Assembly (NCBI RefSeq): GCF_902729405.1
Contig: NZ_LR746496.1
Coordinates: forward strand, 4,340,001-4,404,000
Direction of reading: 5' to 3'
Length of the DNA stretch: 64,000 bases
From: Acididesulfobacillus acetoxydans
GTDB lineage: Bacteria > Bacillota > Desulfitobacteriia > Desulfitobacteriales > Desulfitobacteriaceae
Shown here: positions 41,902-50,626 of the stretch, in pieces
Layout of the letters: each line of letters opens with the position of its first letter
Position numbering within the stretch: the first letter of the stretch is position 1
Notes under the pieces: generated by a model
Told to the model about the DNA's origin: nothing
The model's database searches: none
The model's input: the letters and a program-made list of their open reading frames with translations, nothing else
Translations under genes and position numbers: made by a program

Positions 41902-43653
41902 CTACAGAGTAGGCTTATAACGATCACCGGGAACGATCTGATCATAAGGTCTTGTGAAAACTTCTACTTCGCCGGTATCGCGGTTCAGCTTGGAGTTGAC
42001 AAAACAATCCAGGGCGGAATCCTTTTCGGGGTAGTCCATCCGGGTCTGCCAACCGGGCCAACGGGTTTCCTTACGGTACTTAAGGTGATAGATGAGGACT
42101 TCAGCCACATCCAATCGGTCAATAACCTCATGGGCAAGCATCAGCTCATGGAGGTCTTTGGCGTAGAGAAAGCTAACTTGTTTTTTCATCTTTCTGATGT
42201 GGCGCAAAGCATTGTCTAAACGCTCTTCATTCATGCGGTAAAATTGATGCACCCCGCCTGCGTATTCGTCCATAATGCGCTGCATTTTTTCTTCCATCCA
42301 GCGCGGGAGAACACCGTCTTCATTCGCGAGGAGCGGACTGAAAATCCTAGCCTTTTCAGCCGACAGCTGTTCCGTTAGGTCACAGTGCAGTTCTCCGATC
42401 CTTTCGATGTAAGTCACTGCTCCGCGAGCAGAGAGTAGTCCTTCAGCCCCGCATCCTCCGACAAATTTATTGGGAACCCCGCCGGCGACATCTCCGCACG
42501 CAAATAACCCGGGTAGCGTTGTTTGCCAGTTCTTATCCAGCCAATAACCGCTGGCTGTATGCCCCCCGACGATATATGGATCACTGCCATAGACTTCAAT
42601 GGGTTCTTTGCCGATGTCGTGTCCGTTGGCAGCCAGGTAAAGAACGAAAGAAGGACGTTCGTTAAGGTAGTCAGTCTTCATTTCTTTGATCTGCTCAGGA
42701 GTCATTTGCCGTGTATCGACATAGATCGGTCCGCGACCGGCCAGGACTTCTTCCATAGGAGCACTGGCCCGGATATAACGGGGTGCTTTGTCTCCGCCAT
42801 ACTCGGCATAACGTTCGGCCAAGAACTTTTCTCCTTTTGCGTTGACCATTGGAGTCTTGTAACAGACGGAGATCGTGTCGATTGGGCCATTAAAATCCTT
42901 GGTGCGAACTGCTGCCCAGCGCATTTCAAAAGTCGTCATTTCCGCTCCGGCGCGAATCCCCATCGCATATCCGGTTCCCGTGTCAAAAGGACAATACCAA
43001 ATCTGGTGGTGCGAGTCATTTCCGTCGTTCGTATAGGGTTTATAGAGTCCGCTGGCGCCACCGGTAGCCACGATGGTGGCTTTTCCCTTGATAGAGTAGA
43101 ATTTGCCGTCTCTGACTCCGAAACCCATCGCGCCGACGACTTTTTCCCCGTCAAAAAGCAGATTCGTTGCGACAACTCTATTGACAACTTCTACGCCCAT
43201 TTCCCTTGTTTTTTCCGCCAGAATGGGTTTCATTTCCGAACCTTGAATGGAGATATCCCACTGACCGCGATACTTTGCATCCCCGTTGTCATTCTTTTTG
43301 ATCGGAAGTCCCCAACGTTCCCATTCCTCAATGGGTTCGTTCAGGCATCTGGAAATTTCCAGGGCCAGGTCCTCCCGGAGAAGACCGCCGGCCTGTGCAC
43401 GGCTCCAGCGGACTAAGTCTTCCGGAGTCTTATCCTTCGGGAGGTAGGTATTGATAGCATCCATGCCACCGGCAAGACAACCGCTACGGTCGATATGAGC
43501 TTTTTCCATAATGATTACTTTCAGTTTGGAATTTATCTTTTTTGCTTCAATAGCAGCAAAACAGCCCGCATTACCTCCCCCGATAATCAAAATATCTGCT
43601 TCCAAGTGTTCTTCTCGGATTTCATCTAAATTGTTTAGCCGAGATTGAGTCAT
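41902..43653 (-). CDS. AprA-like FAD-dependent reductase, alpha subunit, 583 aa
   Basis: FAD-binding motif ILIIGGGNAGCFAAIEAKK (GGGNAG at 25-30), INTYLPKD (Asn68), WERWGLPI, IWYCPF (Trp219), RWAAVRTKDFNGP (Arg250), PYIVGGHTASGYW (His365) and VGGCGAEG. By eye these correspond to AprA residues that hold FAD and APS in sulfate reducers (Asn74, Trp234, Arg265, His398 in Archaeoglobus), so APS/sulfite chemistry is possible. The fold is shared with fumarate reductases, so a carboxylate substrate cannot be excluded. It is shorter than dissimilatory AprA (~610-660). No ATP sulfurylase or Sat gene is nearby. Confidence 0.82.
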   Translation of the reverse strand: MTQSRLNNLDEIREEHLEADILIIGGGNAGCFAAIEAKKINSKLKVIIMEKAHIDRSGCLAGGMDAINTYLPKDKTPEDLVRWSRAQAGGLLREDLALEISRCLNEPIEEWERWGLPIKKNDNGDAKYRGQWDISIQGSEMKPILAEKTREMGVEVVNRVVATNLLFDGEKVVGAMGFGVRDGKFYSIKGKATIVATGGASGLYKPYTNDGNDSHHQIWYCPFDTGTGYAMGIRAGAEMTTFEMRWAAVRTKDFNGPIDTISVCYKTPMVNAKGEKFLAERYAEYGGDKAPRYIRASAPMEEVLAGRGPIYVDTRQMTPEQIKEMKTDYLNERPSFVLYLAANGHDIGKEPIEVYGSDPYIVGGHTASGYWLDKNWQTTLPGLFACGDVAGGVPNKFVGGCGAEGLLSARGAVTYIERIGELHCDLTEQLSAEKARIFSPLLANEDGVLPRWMEEKMQRIMDEYAGGVHQFYRMNEERLDNALRHIRKMKKQVSFLYAKDLHELMLAHEVIDRLDVAEVLIYHLKYRKETRWPGWQTRMDYPEKDSALDCFVNSKLNRDTGEVEVFTRPYDQIVPGDRYKPTL

Positions 43654-43768
43654 CGGTAGACCTCCTTATGTGTTCAAAATCAGGCATCTCTGAACGGCAT
43701 CCGTGAAAGTGAGCTTATGGTACCATGAATAAGGAAAAGTGAAAGTCGTGCGCTGGACATTTGTGAAA

Positions 43769-45259
43769 TTAGTGACCCAAAGGATAGCCCATGAGGCTCC
43801 ACCATGGAACCATGATCACGAGGACATAGACAATCGCCATCAGGGTTACCGGAGCGCCTGCCTTAAAGAAATCGACAAAGCTGAAATCCTCAGAGCCATA
43901 GGCAACGACGCAAGAGGCCAATTCTACCGGGATTAAAAAGGTAAAGGGATCGAGAATGGCCACACTTAAGACAAATGGTACCGGGTTTAGATGGAGCATT
44001 GGAGCCAAAGCGACCAGTATGGGAGCTATCAAAGAGGTTGCCGCTACACTGCTGGCGATTCCCAGGCGGAAGATTTGGATGGCAACCATGACCATCAAGA
44101 GGACTAAAATACCGCTAACATGAGGGATTACTTTGAAAACATTCGAGGCGATTAGTTTCGCGACGCCCGTAGAAGATAAGGCTGAAGCCAGCGAAATGGC
44201 GCCGGCCAGCATGAGCCAGGTTCCCCACATTGTTTTTCCTTGCAGCGTTTTCCAGCCGATTGGCAATAAACCGGGTATAAACAAAACCAATAGTGCCAGC
44301 AAAGTGACCATCCCGGTTTGCATGTGGTTCAGCGATTTGGTTACCCATAACGCAACCGCTATGGCGAAGCAAGCCAGAATTAACCAGTCAACCACCTGCA
44401 TTTTGCCCAGGGATGCTTTTTCCTGCCCGATTGCTTGAGCTCCGCCCGGAATGTTCAGACTGTTAACTTTAAAATGGTACTTCTGCCAGAAGAAAATGAT
44501 CGGAGTAAGTCCGACCATGGGCCACATCATAAGGAACCATTTTGTCCAGGACAGATCAATGGAACCAGTCTTTGCCAAAATGGTTGCCACCACCACGTTT
44601 GGCATGTGTGATGTCAGAAACAGCGGTGCGCCAAGAGAGGCGGAAAATCCTATAGCCGCAATAGAAATCGCCTTTCTGATTTTTGCTTCATCTTCGTGTC
44701 CTTTGAAGATATCCTTTAATCCCTGTACCACAGGATAATAAGTTGAAGCACGAGCCACAGTAGCCGGAATGAACAAAGCCGAAGCGAGATTTGCCAGAAA
44801 AACTCCCCGGATGATCGAGCCTACTTTGGAGGACTTCCCGACCATCGCGAAAGCGATACGACGGTCCAGTCCCGCACAGCTCATCACCGCTGCAAACAAG
44901 AAAGTACCGATTACAAGAAAAGTAGTATTGTTTGTATAGCCAGAGAAAGCCTTGGGTATCTGGCTAAAGGCTCCGCTGATAATTAGCAGCAATGGGATAG
45001 CCAGACCCGAGATTGCTTTGGGAACAGAATCCGTCAGCCATGTGATAATGGCCCAGACTGTGACAGCCAAAGTGGCACGGCCGGCAAACGTCAACCCTTT
45101 ACCGACGGGAACGACCATGACGATTAAAGCAAAAGCGATCCATGACAGAAAAAAACCGATGATGGCAGTTCGCCCATTGATGCCTGCAGCCTTGGCATTT
45201 CTCAGCAGTGAAAAACCCGAGGCCTTTTCATCGCAATATTCTATGGGTATGTTTGCCAT
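43769..45259 (-). CDS. SLC13/DASS-family anion transporter, 496 aa
   Basis: Eleven to twelve helices with family-type sequences: VWAIITWLTDSVPKAISGLA, ISIAAIGFSASLGAPLFLTS and the C-terminal SSVAATSLIAPILVALAP. DASS proteins import sulfate, or di- and tricarboxylates, with sodium. First gene of the minus-strand unit that continues with AprA-like, so it probably brings in that enzyme's substrate or its precursor. Upstream come tandem MITEs and a Crp/Fnr gene. The 115 base gap to the AprA-like gene may contain a second promoter. Confidence 0.87.
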   Translation of the reverse strand: MANIPIEYCDEKASGFSLLRNAKAAGINGRTAIIGFFLSWIAFALIVMVVPVGKGLTFAGRATLAVTVWAIITWLTDSVPKAISGLAIPLLLIISGAFSQIPKAFSGYTNNTTFLVIGTFLFAAVMSCAGLDRRIAFAMVGKSSKVGSIIRGVFLANLASALFIPATVARASTYYPVVQGLKDIFKGHEDEAKIRKAISIAAIGFSASLGAPLFLTSHMPNVVVATILAKTGSIDLSWTKWFLMMWPMVGLTPIIFFWQKYHFKVNSLNIPGGAQAIGQEKASLGKMQVVDWLILACFAIAVALWVTKSLNHMQTGMVTLLALLVLFIPGLLPIGWKTLQGKTMWGTWLMLAGAISLASALSSTGVAKLIASNVFKVIPHVSGILVLLMVMVAIQIFRLGIASSVAATSLIAPILVALAPMLHLNPVPFVLSVAILDPFTFLIPVELASCVVAYGSEDFSFVDFFKAGAPVTLMAIVYVLVIMVPWWSLMGYPLGH

Positions 45260-45630
45260 AGGTTGAACACCAATCCTTTCTAGGAAGACTTCTTGAGCCT
45301 AACGCAGCCTGCCCGGGCTTCTGGCCAGACTTAAACCTCATCACAATTGTACCATGTGTTCACAAGCACGTATGTCGTTCAGTGGACATTTACAAAGAAA
45401 AAATCAGATAAACTGATAATAAATATTAGTAATCCTTATTATTCTGTTCAGTCACGGGGGGGAGAATGCTTCCAAAAAAAAGGGGGGGTAACAGGTACAT
45501 ACTTGGGTACATACTTTCTGATGCCAAAGAAACAATCATGAACTACCCGTTCACAAAGTAGAATGAAGATGTCACATTTCCGTAAACAATCTCGGCTTGT
45601 GCCGCGATCGTTGAAAACGATCGGTTAGTT

Positions 45631-45763
45631 AGAGTCCCCTGAAAAACTGCTAATTCGAAGAAATTTCGGCCAAAGATATCCAACCCAACCCGCATGAATA
45701 AAGGGTTTACCAGCGAAGGCGTTGGCTGGATGTTATAAAATGCGGACTTTTTCAGGGGAATCT
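45631..45763. mobile_element. MITE copy 2 (tandem, first)
   Basis: AGTCCCCTGAAAAACTGC to ACTTTTTCAGGGGAATCT, about 130 bp with inverted ends, flanked by TAGTTAG on both sides. Nearly identical to copy 3 and to copy 1 at 13249 in reverse. Interior has no gene. Confidence 0.85.
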
Positions 45764-45768
45764 AGTTA

Positions 45769-45900
45769 GAGTCCCCTGAAAAACTGCTAATTCGAAGAAA
45801 TTTCGGCCAAAGATATCCAACCCAACCCGCATGAATAAAGGGTTTACCAGCGGAGGCGTTGGCTGGATGTTATAAAATACGGACTTTTTCAGGGGAATCT
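45769..45900. mobile_element. MITE copy 3 (tandem, second)
   Basis: Directly follows copy 2, sharing the TAGTTAG between them; the right flank is TAGTTAA. Two to three base differences from copy 2. A tandem pair sharing one target sequence suggests insertion into the duplicated target of the first copy. Confidence 0.85.
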
Positions 45901-46011
45901 AGTTAAGAGGAGCCGAAGTTGCACTTGTGCACCCCCAGATTTTATACTTTCTGATATGCAAATAAAGCTGCTCAGTCCGGAGACAAAGCAGCCATTAATT
46001 CATGTTTTTCC

Positions 46012-46707
46012 TCAAAGCCCAGCAAAGCGTTTTAGGTTTTCAAGATCAGTAATTTCTATATTCCTTTTACTGGAATAAATAAGTTTCTGGTCCCTAAATT
46101 TATGCAAGGTCGTGGTCACGGTTTGACGGCAAGTTCCAATCATCGTAGCAATTTCATCTTGAGTCAGTTTAATATTCAGCTTTAGCCCCTTTTCTCCTGG
46201 AGAGACCCCTTTTTCTGCTAGGGAGATAAGTAGCCTGGCAAGTCTTCTGTCAACTTCGAATGTCATAAGATTTAATATGGTTGTCTCGGCCTCCCTAAGG
46301 CGATTGCTAAGGGTAGCTGCAATTTTCAGGGCGAGCTGGGGGCGGCAACACAACAATTCTTTAAATTTATTGCCATCCATCTTCCATAGGACAGATGGTT
46401 CGATCGTTTTCGCAAAGCAACACCTGTCCATCTCCCGGAGCACTTCGGCAATTCCGATGACATCGCCGCTTTTTCGGATACCGACCGTGACAATCGTTCC
46501 GAAAGGGGAAATCCGGAAGATTTTTATGTGACCTGTTTCAATTAGATAAACGAAGCGAGCGGAATTTTCTTCTTCAAAAATTGTCTCACCGGCTTTAAAA
46601 GTCATCCTTTCGGCAAGTCTCATAAATCTTTCACTTTCTTCAGTACTGACAGTTACTGCCGGATTCTGCTCTAACGCACTATTAAAATCCAAAGGGAATC
46701 CCCCCAC
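46012..46707 (-). CDS. Crp/Fnr-family transcriptional regulator, 231 aa
   Basis: Cyclic-nucleotide-binding-like domain (about 20-140, FKAGETIFEEENSARFVYLI; SGDVIGIAEVL) and a Crp-type winged helix with LTQDEIATMIGTCRQTVTTT (about 178-197). It lacks an N-terminal Fnr cysteine cluster; two adjacent Cys occur in REMDRCCFAK and ELLCCRP. It is the closest regulator to the AprBA/Flx operon, on the same strand with ~750 bases between, and may control it by redox state or a small ligand. Confidence 0.85.
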   Translation of the reverse strand: MGGFPLDFNSALEQNPAVTVSTEESERFMRLAERMTFKAGETIFEEENSARFVYLIETGHIKIFRISPFGTIVTVGIRKSGDVIGIAEVLREMDRCCFAKTIEPSVLWKMDGNKFKELLCCRPQLALKIAATLSNRLREAETTILNLMTFEVDRRLARLLISLAEKGVSPGEKGLKLNIKLTQDEIATMIGTCRQTVTTTLHKFRDQKLIYSSKRNIEITDLENLKRFAGL

Positions 46708-46774
46708 GGTTAAAGTTTATCAGCGTAATGATTGATCAAACAACCTAACAGAATGATTTCCCTTCCATTAGTTG

Positions 46775-47209
46775 TCAGGTTTTTAGCCACAGCCCGATGG
46801 GTTTGACTCCGGCCGAGGTTATGAGTTCGGCCGGTATTACCTCCTCGCCACGGCTAACTTCCGCCCGAATTTCCGGAATAGAAATGAAATCATCCACGTT
46901 AAGACTCAGGCCCACAACGCTGTCCACCGTAAACGGCAGCATCCCCCAGTTGATCAGGTTGCTTCGATAGCGTTTGGCAGCATATTCGTTAGCGAGATTA
47001 GCCCACCCGCCCAAAACCTTCTCACAAGAGGCGGCCTGCTCCCGGGCAGAGCCATCACCCGGTTTGACGGCATAGATCGTCGTTCCGATTCCCGTACTCT
47101 CCAACAGGGCAGTCAAACTGCTAAAAGAAGTATGGCTGTTTTCCAGCACTTTTAGACAAACTTCTCTCAAACTGTGGGAAATTCTTTCCTCAACAACTTC
47201 GTCGTTCAC
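46775..47209 (-). pseudogene. Aconitase-family hydratase (YbhJ-like), C-terminal fragment
   Basis: [20 protein letters not shown], then [20 protein letters not shown] and GMLPFTVDS belong to the swivel domain of aconitase-superfamily hydratases. The ~600 residues with the [4Fe-4S] cluster are missing upstream. A group II intron 3' module sits just beyond its 5' end. It was probably a downstream gene of the Opp/AtuA operon. Confidence 0.65.
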
Positions 47210-47237
47210 TTAAGTCAAGGTCTTTAATTATTTGAAG

Positions 47238-47395
47238 GAGCGCCGTGTGCTATGAAAGTGGCACGCAGCACGGTGCGAACCGGGGGAAAAGGGACGCAAA
47301 CAGGTAATGCTTATGGCTTACTTACCTAGCGGATTAGAAGGGCGACTACCCCCCACCGAACCGGAAAGCTGGAGGCTGGGGGATGCGCCGTACGG
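47238..47395 (+). mobile_element. Group II intron-like 3' module, second copy
   Basis: Similar over ~160 bases to 4096-4250: GGAGCGCCGTGTGCTATGAA hairpin with CACGGTGCG return strand, GAACCGGGGGAAAAG, and the CCCCCCACCGAACCGG pairing. Differences in the two stems are partly compensatory. No upstream intron sequence remains. Confidence 0.6.
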
Positions 47396-47459
47396 AAACC
47401 TATCACAAGAGATTGAAAATGTTCTCCAAGTCCATGGCTATTCGATTGACACTATTATA

Positions 47460-47555
47460 GTGGATGTGATGAAAACCTTCAAGCTAAAAACGTTATGCCA
47501 TAATGTGGGGTTTAAAAAACAAGATGGCTACAGTTCGTTTCAGATAAGTATTTGA
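47460..47555 (+). pseudogene. Transposase N-terminal fragment (uncertain)
   Basis: The frame ends VDVMKTFKLKTLCHNVGFKK and QDGYSSFQISI. The KLxTLCxxxGFKKQxGY pattern is like the start of several IS4-type transposases. It stops at once and joins the acyl-CoA synthetase fragment. Weak call. Confidence 0.35.
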
Positions 47556-47634
47556 GGATTTTTCCGTTAATAGTCGCAAAATCCTGGCTAGCCCCGATGA
47601 TGGCCACACCTGTCGGTTCCATGAAATAATTCAT
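47530..47634 (-). pseudogene. ADP-forming acyl-CoA synthetase, N-terminal fragment
   Basis: From an ATG at 47634 with an AAGGA site, the frame reads MNYFMEPTGVAIIGASQDFA, then TINGKILKYLSE before foreign sequence. FxxPxxVAxIGAS is the CoA-binding start of NDP-forming acetyl/acyl-CoA synthetases. Only ~32 codons survive. It is the next gene after the racemase on this strand, so the operon once continued here. The intergenic gap 47635-47740 is empty. Confidence 0.6.
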
Positions 47635-47740
47635 TGAATTTAATTCCTTCTATGGTGGGCATTTCCCTCTGCATGCCCACCGCAGACCATGCATATTTTG
47701 AGTAAGGGAATCAAAACATCAATTCTTTGGTATGATGTCA

Positions 47741-48805
47741 TTAGACATACCTCTTTTCCACATACGGGGAAGTCATCGCCCCCAGGAGTCCTCCATAACT
47801 CAGATTAAACTCCACGATCGAACCCAGCGCAAGTTCCCCGGCTTCGGTCAAGTCGACGATAAGGTGATCCGAACTCGCTCCGAAAATCCTCAACCGTTGA
47901 TCGCGCAACATCAAACCTTCCAAAGGTACATCCTGGCGCCCCAAAGCCAAGATTCCCCGTTTGCGCCATCCTTCATCGGTGAACTTTGGCAGCTTACCAA
48001 AAGCATCCTGTCCGGTTTCCCCTAGAGGAAGCGTCGGTTTTTCATAGCGTTCAATAATTTCAGCCCTGAGTACAAACGCATCAGGCACCGACCCCGGCAG
48101 CAGCCGCCTCTGAATGCTCTCCGTCCCCTGCAGGATACCTTCGCCAAGGCGCAGTTGATTAATGCGCTGAGGAATGGTTTGATTTAGGACCAGAGGCAGG
48201 TTTGCCGAGTTGCCTCCGGAAATAACGGCCAGCGAATATCCTAAAATCCCCTCCATGGCATCGGCCAGCTCAACCAGTTGCTTAACCTTCTCAACTGTGG
48301 GTATCAAACCACCGTAACAAGCGAAATTTGCACCCAGGCCTATAATCCGGATTCCTGGCAGCAGACGGGCTCTCTTTGTCAATTCAGGCAAATCCTGGGG
48401 CCAGACTCCTTCACGCAGATCACCGAGGTCCACCATAAGAATGACCTTGTGCTGTTTGTTGCAGCGGAGAGCCTCTTCCGACAAGGCCTGAAGTACTTCT
48501 AAGTCAGAATTCAGGCTGATATCAGCCCACCGGATCACCCTCTCTATTTGAGACAAACCCGGAATCCGCAATAGCATCAAGGATACATCAGGGAAAGCCT
48601 GACGCAGGCGTTGGAGATTTTCCCAGCGTGAATCGCCAAGCGTTGTAATCCCTCCCGCTAAGAAAGCCTCCGCGATGCGTACGTCCCCCAAAACACCTTT
48701 AGTTACCCCTACCACTTCAATACCTAAAGGGTCGGCCAAAGCGCGTACGGTTCGAACATTTGATTTAATCTTCTCAAGATCTATTACGATTTCGGGTAAA
48801 CCCAT
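47741..48805 (-). CDS. Alanine/ornithine racemase-type PLP enzyme, 354 aa
   Basis: The chosen ATG (48805) follows AAAGGGGGAAAAGCC. MGLPEIVIDLEKIKSNVRTV and VVGVTKGVLGD (Lys36, PLP) open the fold-type III barrel; later motifs are ANFACYGG, VISGGNSANLPL and RLGEGILQGTE. This is the Orr-like branch of PLP-dependent racemases (ornithine or other amino acids), shorter than cell-wall Alr in its C-terminal domain. It should interconvert D and L forms of an amino acid freed by the operon's hydrolase. Last intact gene of the operon. Confidence 0.85.
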   Translation of the reverse strand: MGLPEIVIDLEKIKSNVRTVRALADPLGIEVVGVTKGVLGDVRIAEAFLAGGITTLGDSRWENLQRLRQAFPDVSLMLLRIPGLSQIERVIRWADISLNSDLEVLQALSEEALRCNKQHKVILMVDLGDLREGVWPQDLPELTKRARLLPGIRIIGLGANFACYGGLIPTVEKVKQLVELADAMEGILGYSLAVISGGNSANLPLVLNQTIPQRINQLRLGEGILQGTESIQRRLLPGSVPDAFVLRAEIIERYEKPTLPLGETGQDAFGKLPKFTDEGWRKRGILALGRQDVPLEGLMLRDQRLRIFGASSDHLIVDLTEAGELALGSIVEFNLSYGGLLGAMTSPYVEKRYV

Positions 48806-48874
48806 TGGCTTTTCCCCCTTTGCCACATAAATGTCGACCATCATGGATAAAAATTAGTTAAGTTTTCTAAATCC

Positions 48875-49771
48875 TCAAGCCTTATTTCCTGCCGGTGTTT
48901 TTTGGGGTCGCGTCCACTCTGCCAAAATGGTACCCAGGAAAACCAAAGCCAATCCCAAGATACCGTTCCTGGTGAGCACATCCAAGCCAAAGAGCACAGA
49001 AAACAGGAGCGCAAAAATCGCTTCCAAACTTAACAAGAGTCCGACATGGGAAGGCGGTGTCAGCTTCTGTGCCCCTGTCTGCAACAAATAGGCTCCAATG
49101 CTGCCGAAAAGAATACCAAAGCCGATGGTTAAAACTGATAAAGATGTAAACTCACGGGGGAAGGGCTCCAAGATCAAAGCCAATATTATGCTTAAAAAAC
49201 CTGTGACACTTACTTGGATCGTTGCCAAGGCTACCGAGTTAACTAAATTGACGGCTTTGTCTACCACCAGAATATGCATCGCAAACAGCACAGCCGACAG
49301 AAGCGTCAATGATTCCCCCAGCCCAAATACGAACCTGTTTTGGAAAAAGAGTAACCACATGCCAACTGCGACCAGCAATATGCCCGCAATCAACTTGCTC
49401 TCTGGCAATTTACGGGAAATGAGCGATTTGAATATCGGTGCAAACATAAAATACGTCATGGTAAGAAAGGCTGATATCCCGGGGGTGGTATACCGCAACC
49501 CCACTGTTTGCAAGGCAAAGCCGCCAAAGAGCAAGGTCCCAGCCAGGCACGTCCAAAACCAGGCACTCTTCCCTAGGGAAGTAATCTTGGGCCAAAAGAG
49601 AACGCTCATAATGGCCCCAGCTAACAAAAAGCGGATGCCAAGATAAAACAAGGGGGGGAAAGTCACGATCGTCAGCTTAATCAAAATCGTGTCAAAACCC
49701 CAAAAGGAAGCGGCTATCACCAACCCGGTATCCGCAGTCCAGCGGGTCTTTAAATTAATGGCCACGTTCAT
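48875..49771 (-). CDS. EamA/DMT-superfamily transporter, 298 aa
   Basis: Ten hydrophobic helices with two EamA repeats (GLVIAASFWGFDTILIKLTI; LTPPSHVGLLLSLEAIFALL). I use the ATG at 49771, behind AGGACCAGG, which overlaps the preceding hydrolase gene by 17 bases. Likely exports or imports a metabolite of this operon, for example an amino acid. Third DMT transporter of the window but not closely similar to the other two. Confidence 0.85.
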   Translation of the reverse strand: MNVAINLKTRWTADTGLVIAASFWGFDTILIKLTIVTFPPLFYLGIRFLLAGAIMSVLFWPKITSLGKSAWFWTCLAGTLLFGGFALQTVGLRYTTPGISAFLTMTYFMFAPIFKSLISRKLPESKLIAGILLVAVGMWLLFFQNRFVFGLGESLTLLSAVLFAMHILVVDKAVNLVNSVALATIQVSVTGFLSIILALILEPFPREFTSLSVLTIGFGILFGSIGAYLLQTGAQKLTPPSHVGLLLSLEAIFALLFSVLFGLDVLTRNGILGLALVFLGTILAEWTRPQKTPAGNKA

Positions 49772-50531
49772 GATACCTGGTCCTGATACCTGGCCGTGAT
49801 ACTTTGTCGTGATACTGGGTCGCGGCCTGAACGAAAGCACCGTAGATCGCGGCGAAACGGCTATCCCTGACCATTAAAGATTCAGGGTGGAATTGGCAGC
49901 CCAGCACAAACAAATGCCGATCACTTTCATAGGCTTCGAGGATACCGTCGTCTGCCCAGGCCACAGCCCGCATGCCTGGAGCCAACCTATCAACCGCCTG
50001 GCGATGAAAGCTGTTGACTCCCACTCCGGTGGTCCCCATGAAAGAAGCCAGACGAGAATTCTCCGCAATCCGGATCTGATGACAGACCTGGTCATCCGGG
50101 CTTTCCTGCCGGTGCTCTTGCCGGGTCTTTTCCTGTAAAGAAAGATGCAGCGTTCCCCCAGCCACTTCATTGACCGTCTGGTGTCCGCGACAGATGCCCA
50201 AGATCGGCAGATCACGCTCCAAAGCCAACTTGACGATTTGGACGTCAAAACGGTGGCGGATGGGGTTTTGCTCCGCCAGACCCGGCAATGTTTGGTCACG
50301 GGTAAACTTTGCGGGTAACCCGCCCCCTCCGCTCATTAACAATCCATCCACTTCATCCATCATGGCCCGTACGCTGCCTTCGTTCTCAACGATCGGAAGG
50401 AGTATGGGTATTCCCCCTGTCTTTTCTACAGCCTGGACATAGATGCGAGCCAGATGAAGTCGATCGTTAAACCGATCACCTTCAGCTTGAAAAGCACAGT
50501 TTATACCAATAAGGGGTTTCGTCGTCTCCAC
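49755..50531 (-). CDS. Gamma-glutamyl-gamma-aminobutyrate hydrolase-like (PuuD, peptidase C26), 258 aa
   Basis: A class I glutamine amidotransferase fold. The nucleophile is Cys114 in LGICRGHQTVNEVAGGTLHL, and the His-Glu pair is in LGCQFHPESL. The MSGGGGLPAKF segment matches the substrate loop of the PuuD family, which splits gamma-glutamyl amides. In this operon it would release glutamate and an amine or amino acid from an imported conjugate. The end overlaps the DMT gene. About 95 bases separate it from DUF4387. Confidence 0.87.
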   Translation of the reverse strand: METTKPLIGINCAFQAEGDRFNDRLHLARIYVQAVEKTGGIPILLPIVENEGSVRAMMDEVDGLLMSGGGGLPAKFTRDQTLPGLAEQNPIRHRFDVQIVKLALERDLPILGICRGHQTVNEVAGGTLHLSLQEKTRQEHRQESPDDQVCHQIRIAENSRLASFMGTTGVGVNSFHRQAVDRLAPGMRAVAWADDGILEAYESDRHLFVLGCQFHPESLMVRDSRFAAIYGAFVQAATQYHDKVSRPGIRTRYHERGH

Positions 50532-50626
50532 CTCTCTCTGCTCTTAAAGGCACTTCCGCCTAGGTCTCTTAAACCCCAGGGCAGGTTTCAAAAATCTCGT
50601 TCTCCGTCCTGCTCTTACAGTTCAGT

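Larger units (their letters stand above)
45260..46011. other. Promoter region of the transporter gene with inserted MITEs
   Basis: Apart from the tandem MITEs no gene is seen. Near 45345 the minus strand reads CTTGTGAACACATGG and ACAATTGTGATG, two TTGTGA-type half sites that a Crp/Fnr protein could bind; they are not a clean palindrome. A plus-strand frame at 45347-45541 is not convincing. Confidence 0.35.

Noticed and set aside
41467-43653. Complete dissimilatory sulfate reduction locus
   Set aside because: No Sat, Qmo membrane subunit, DsrAB or DsrC in the window; only the AprBA-like pair is present, so respiration on sulfate cannot be claimed.
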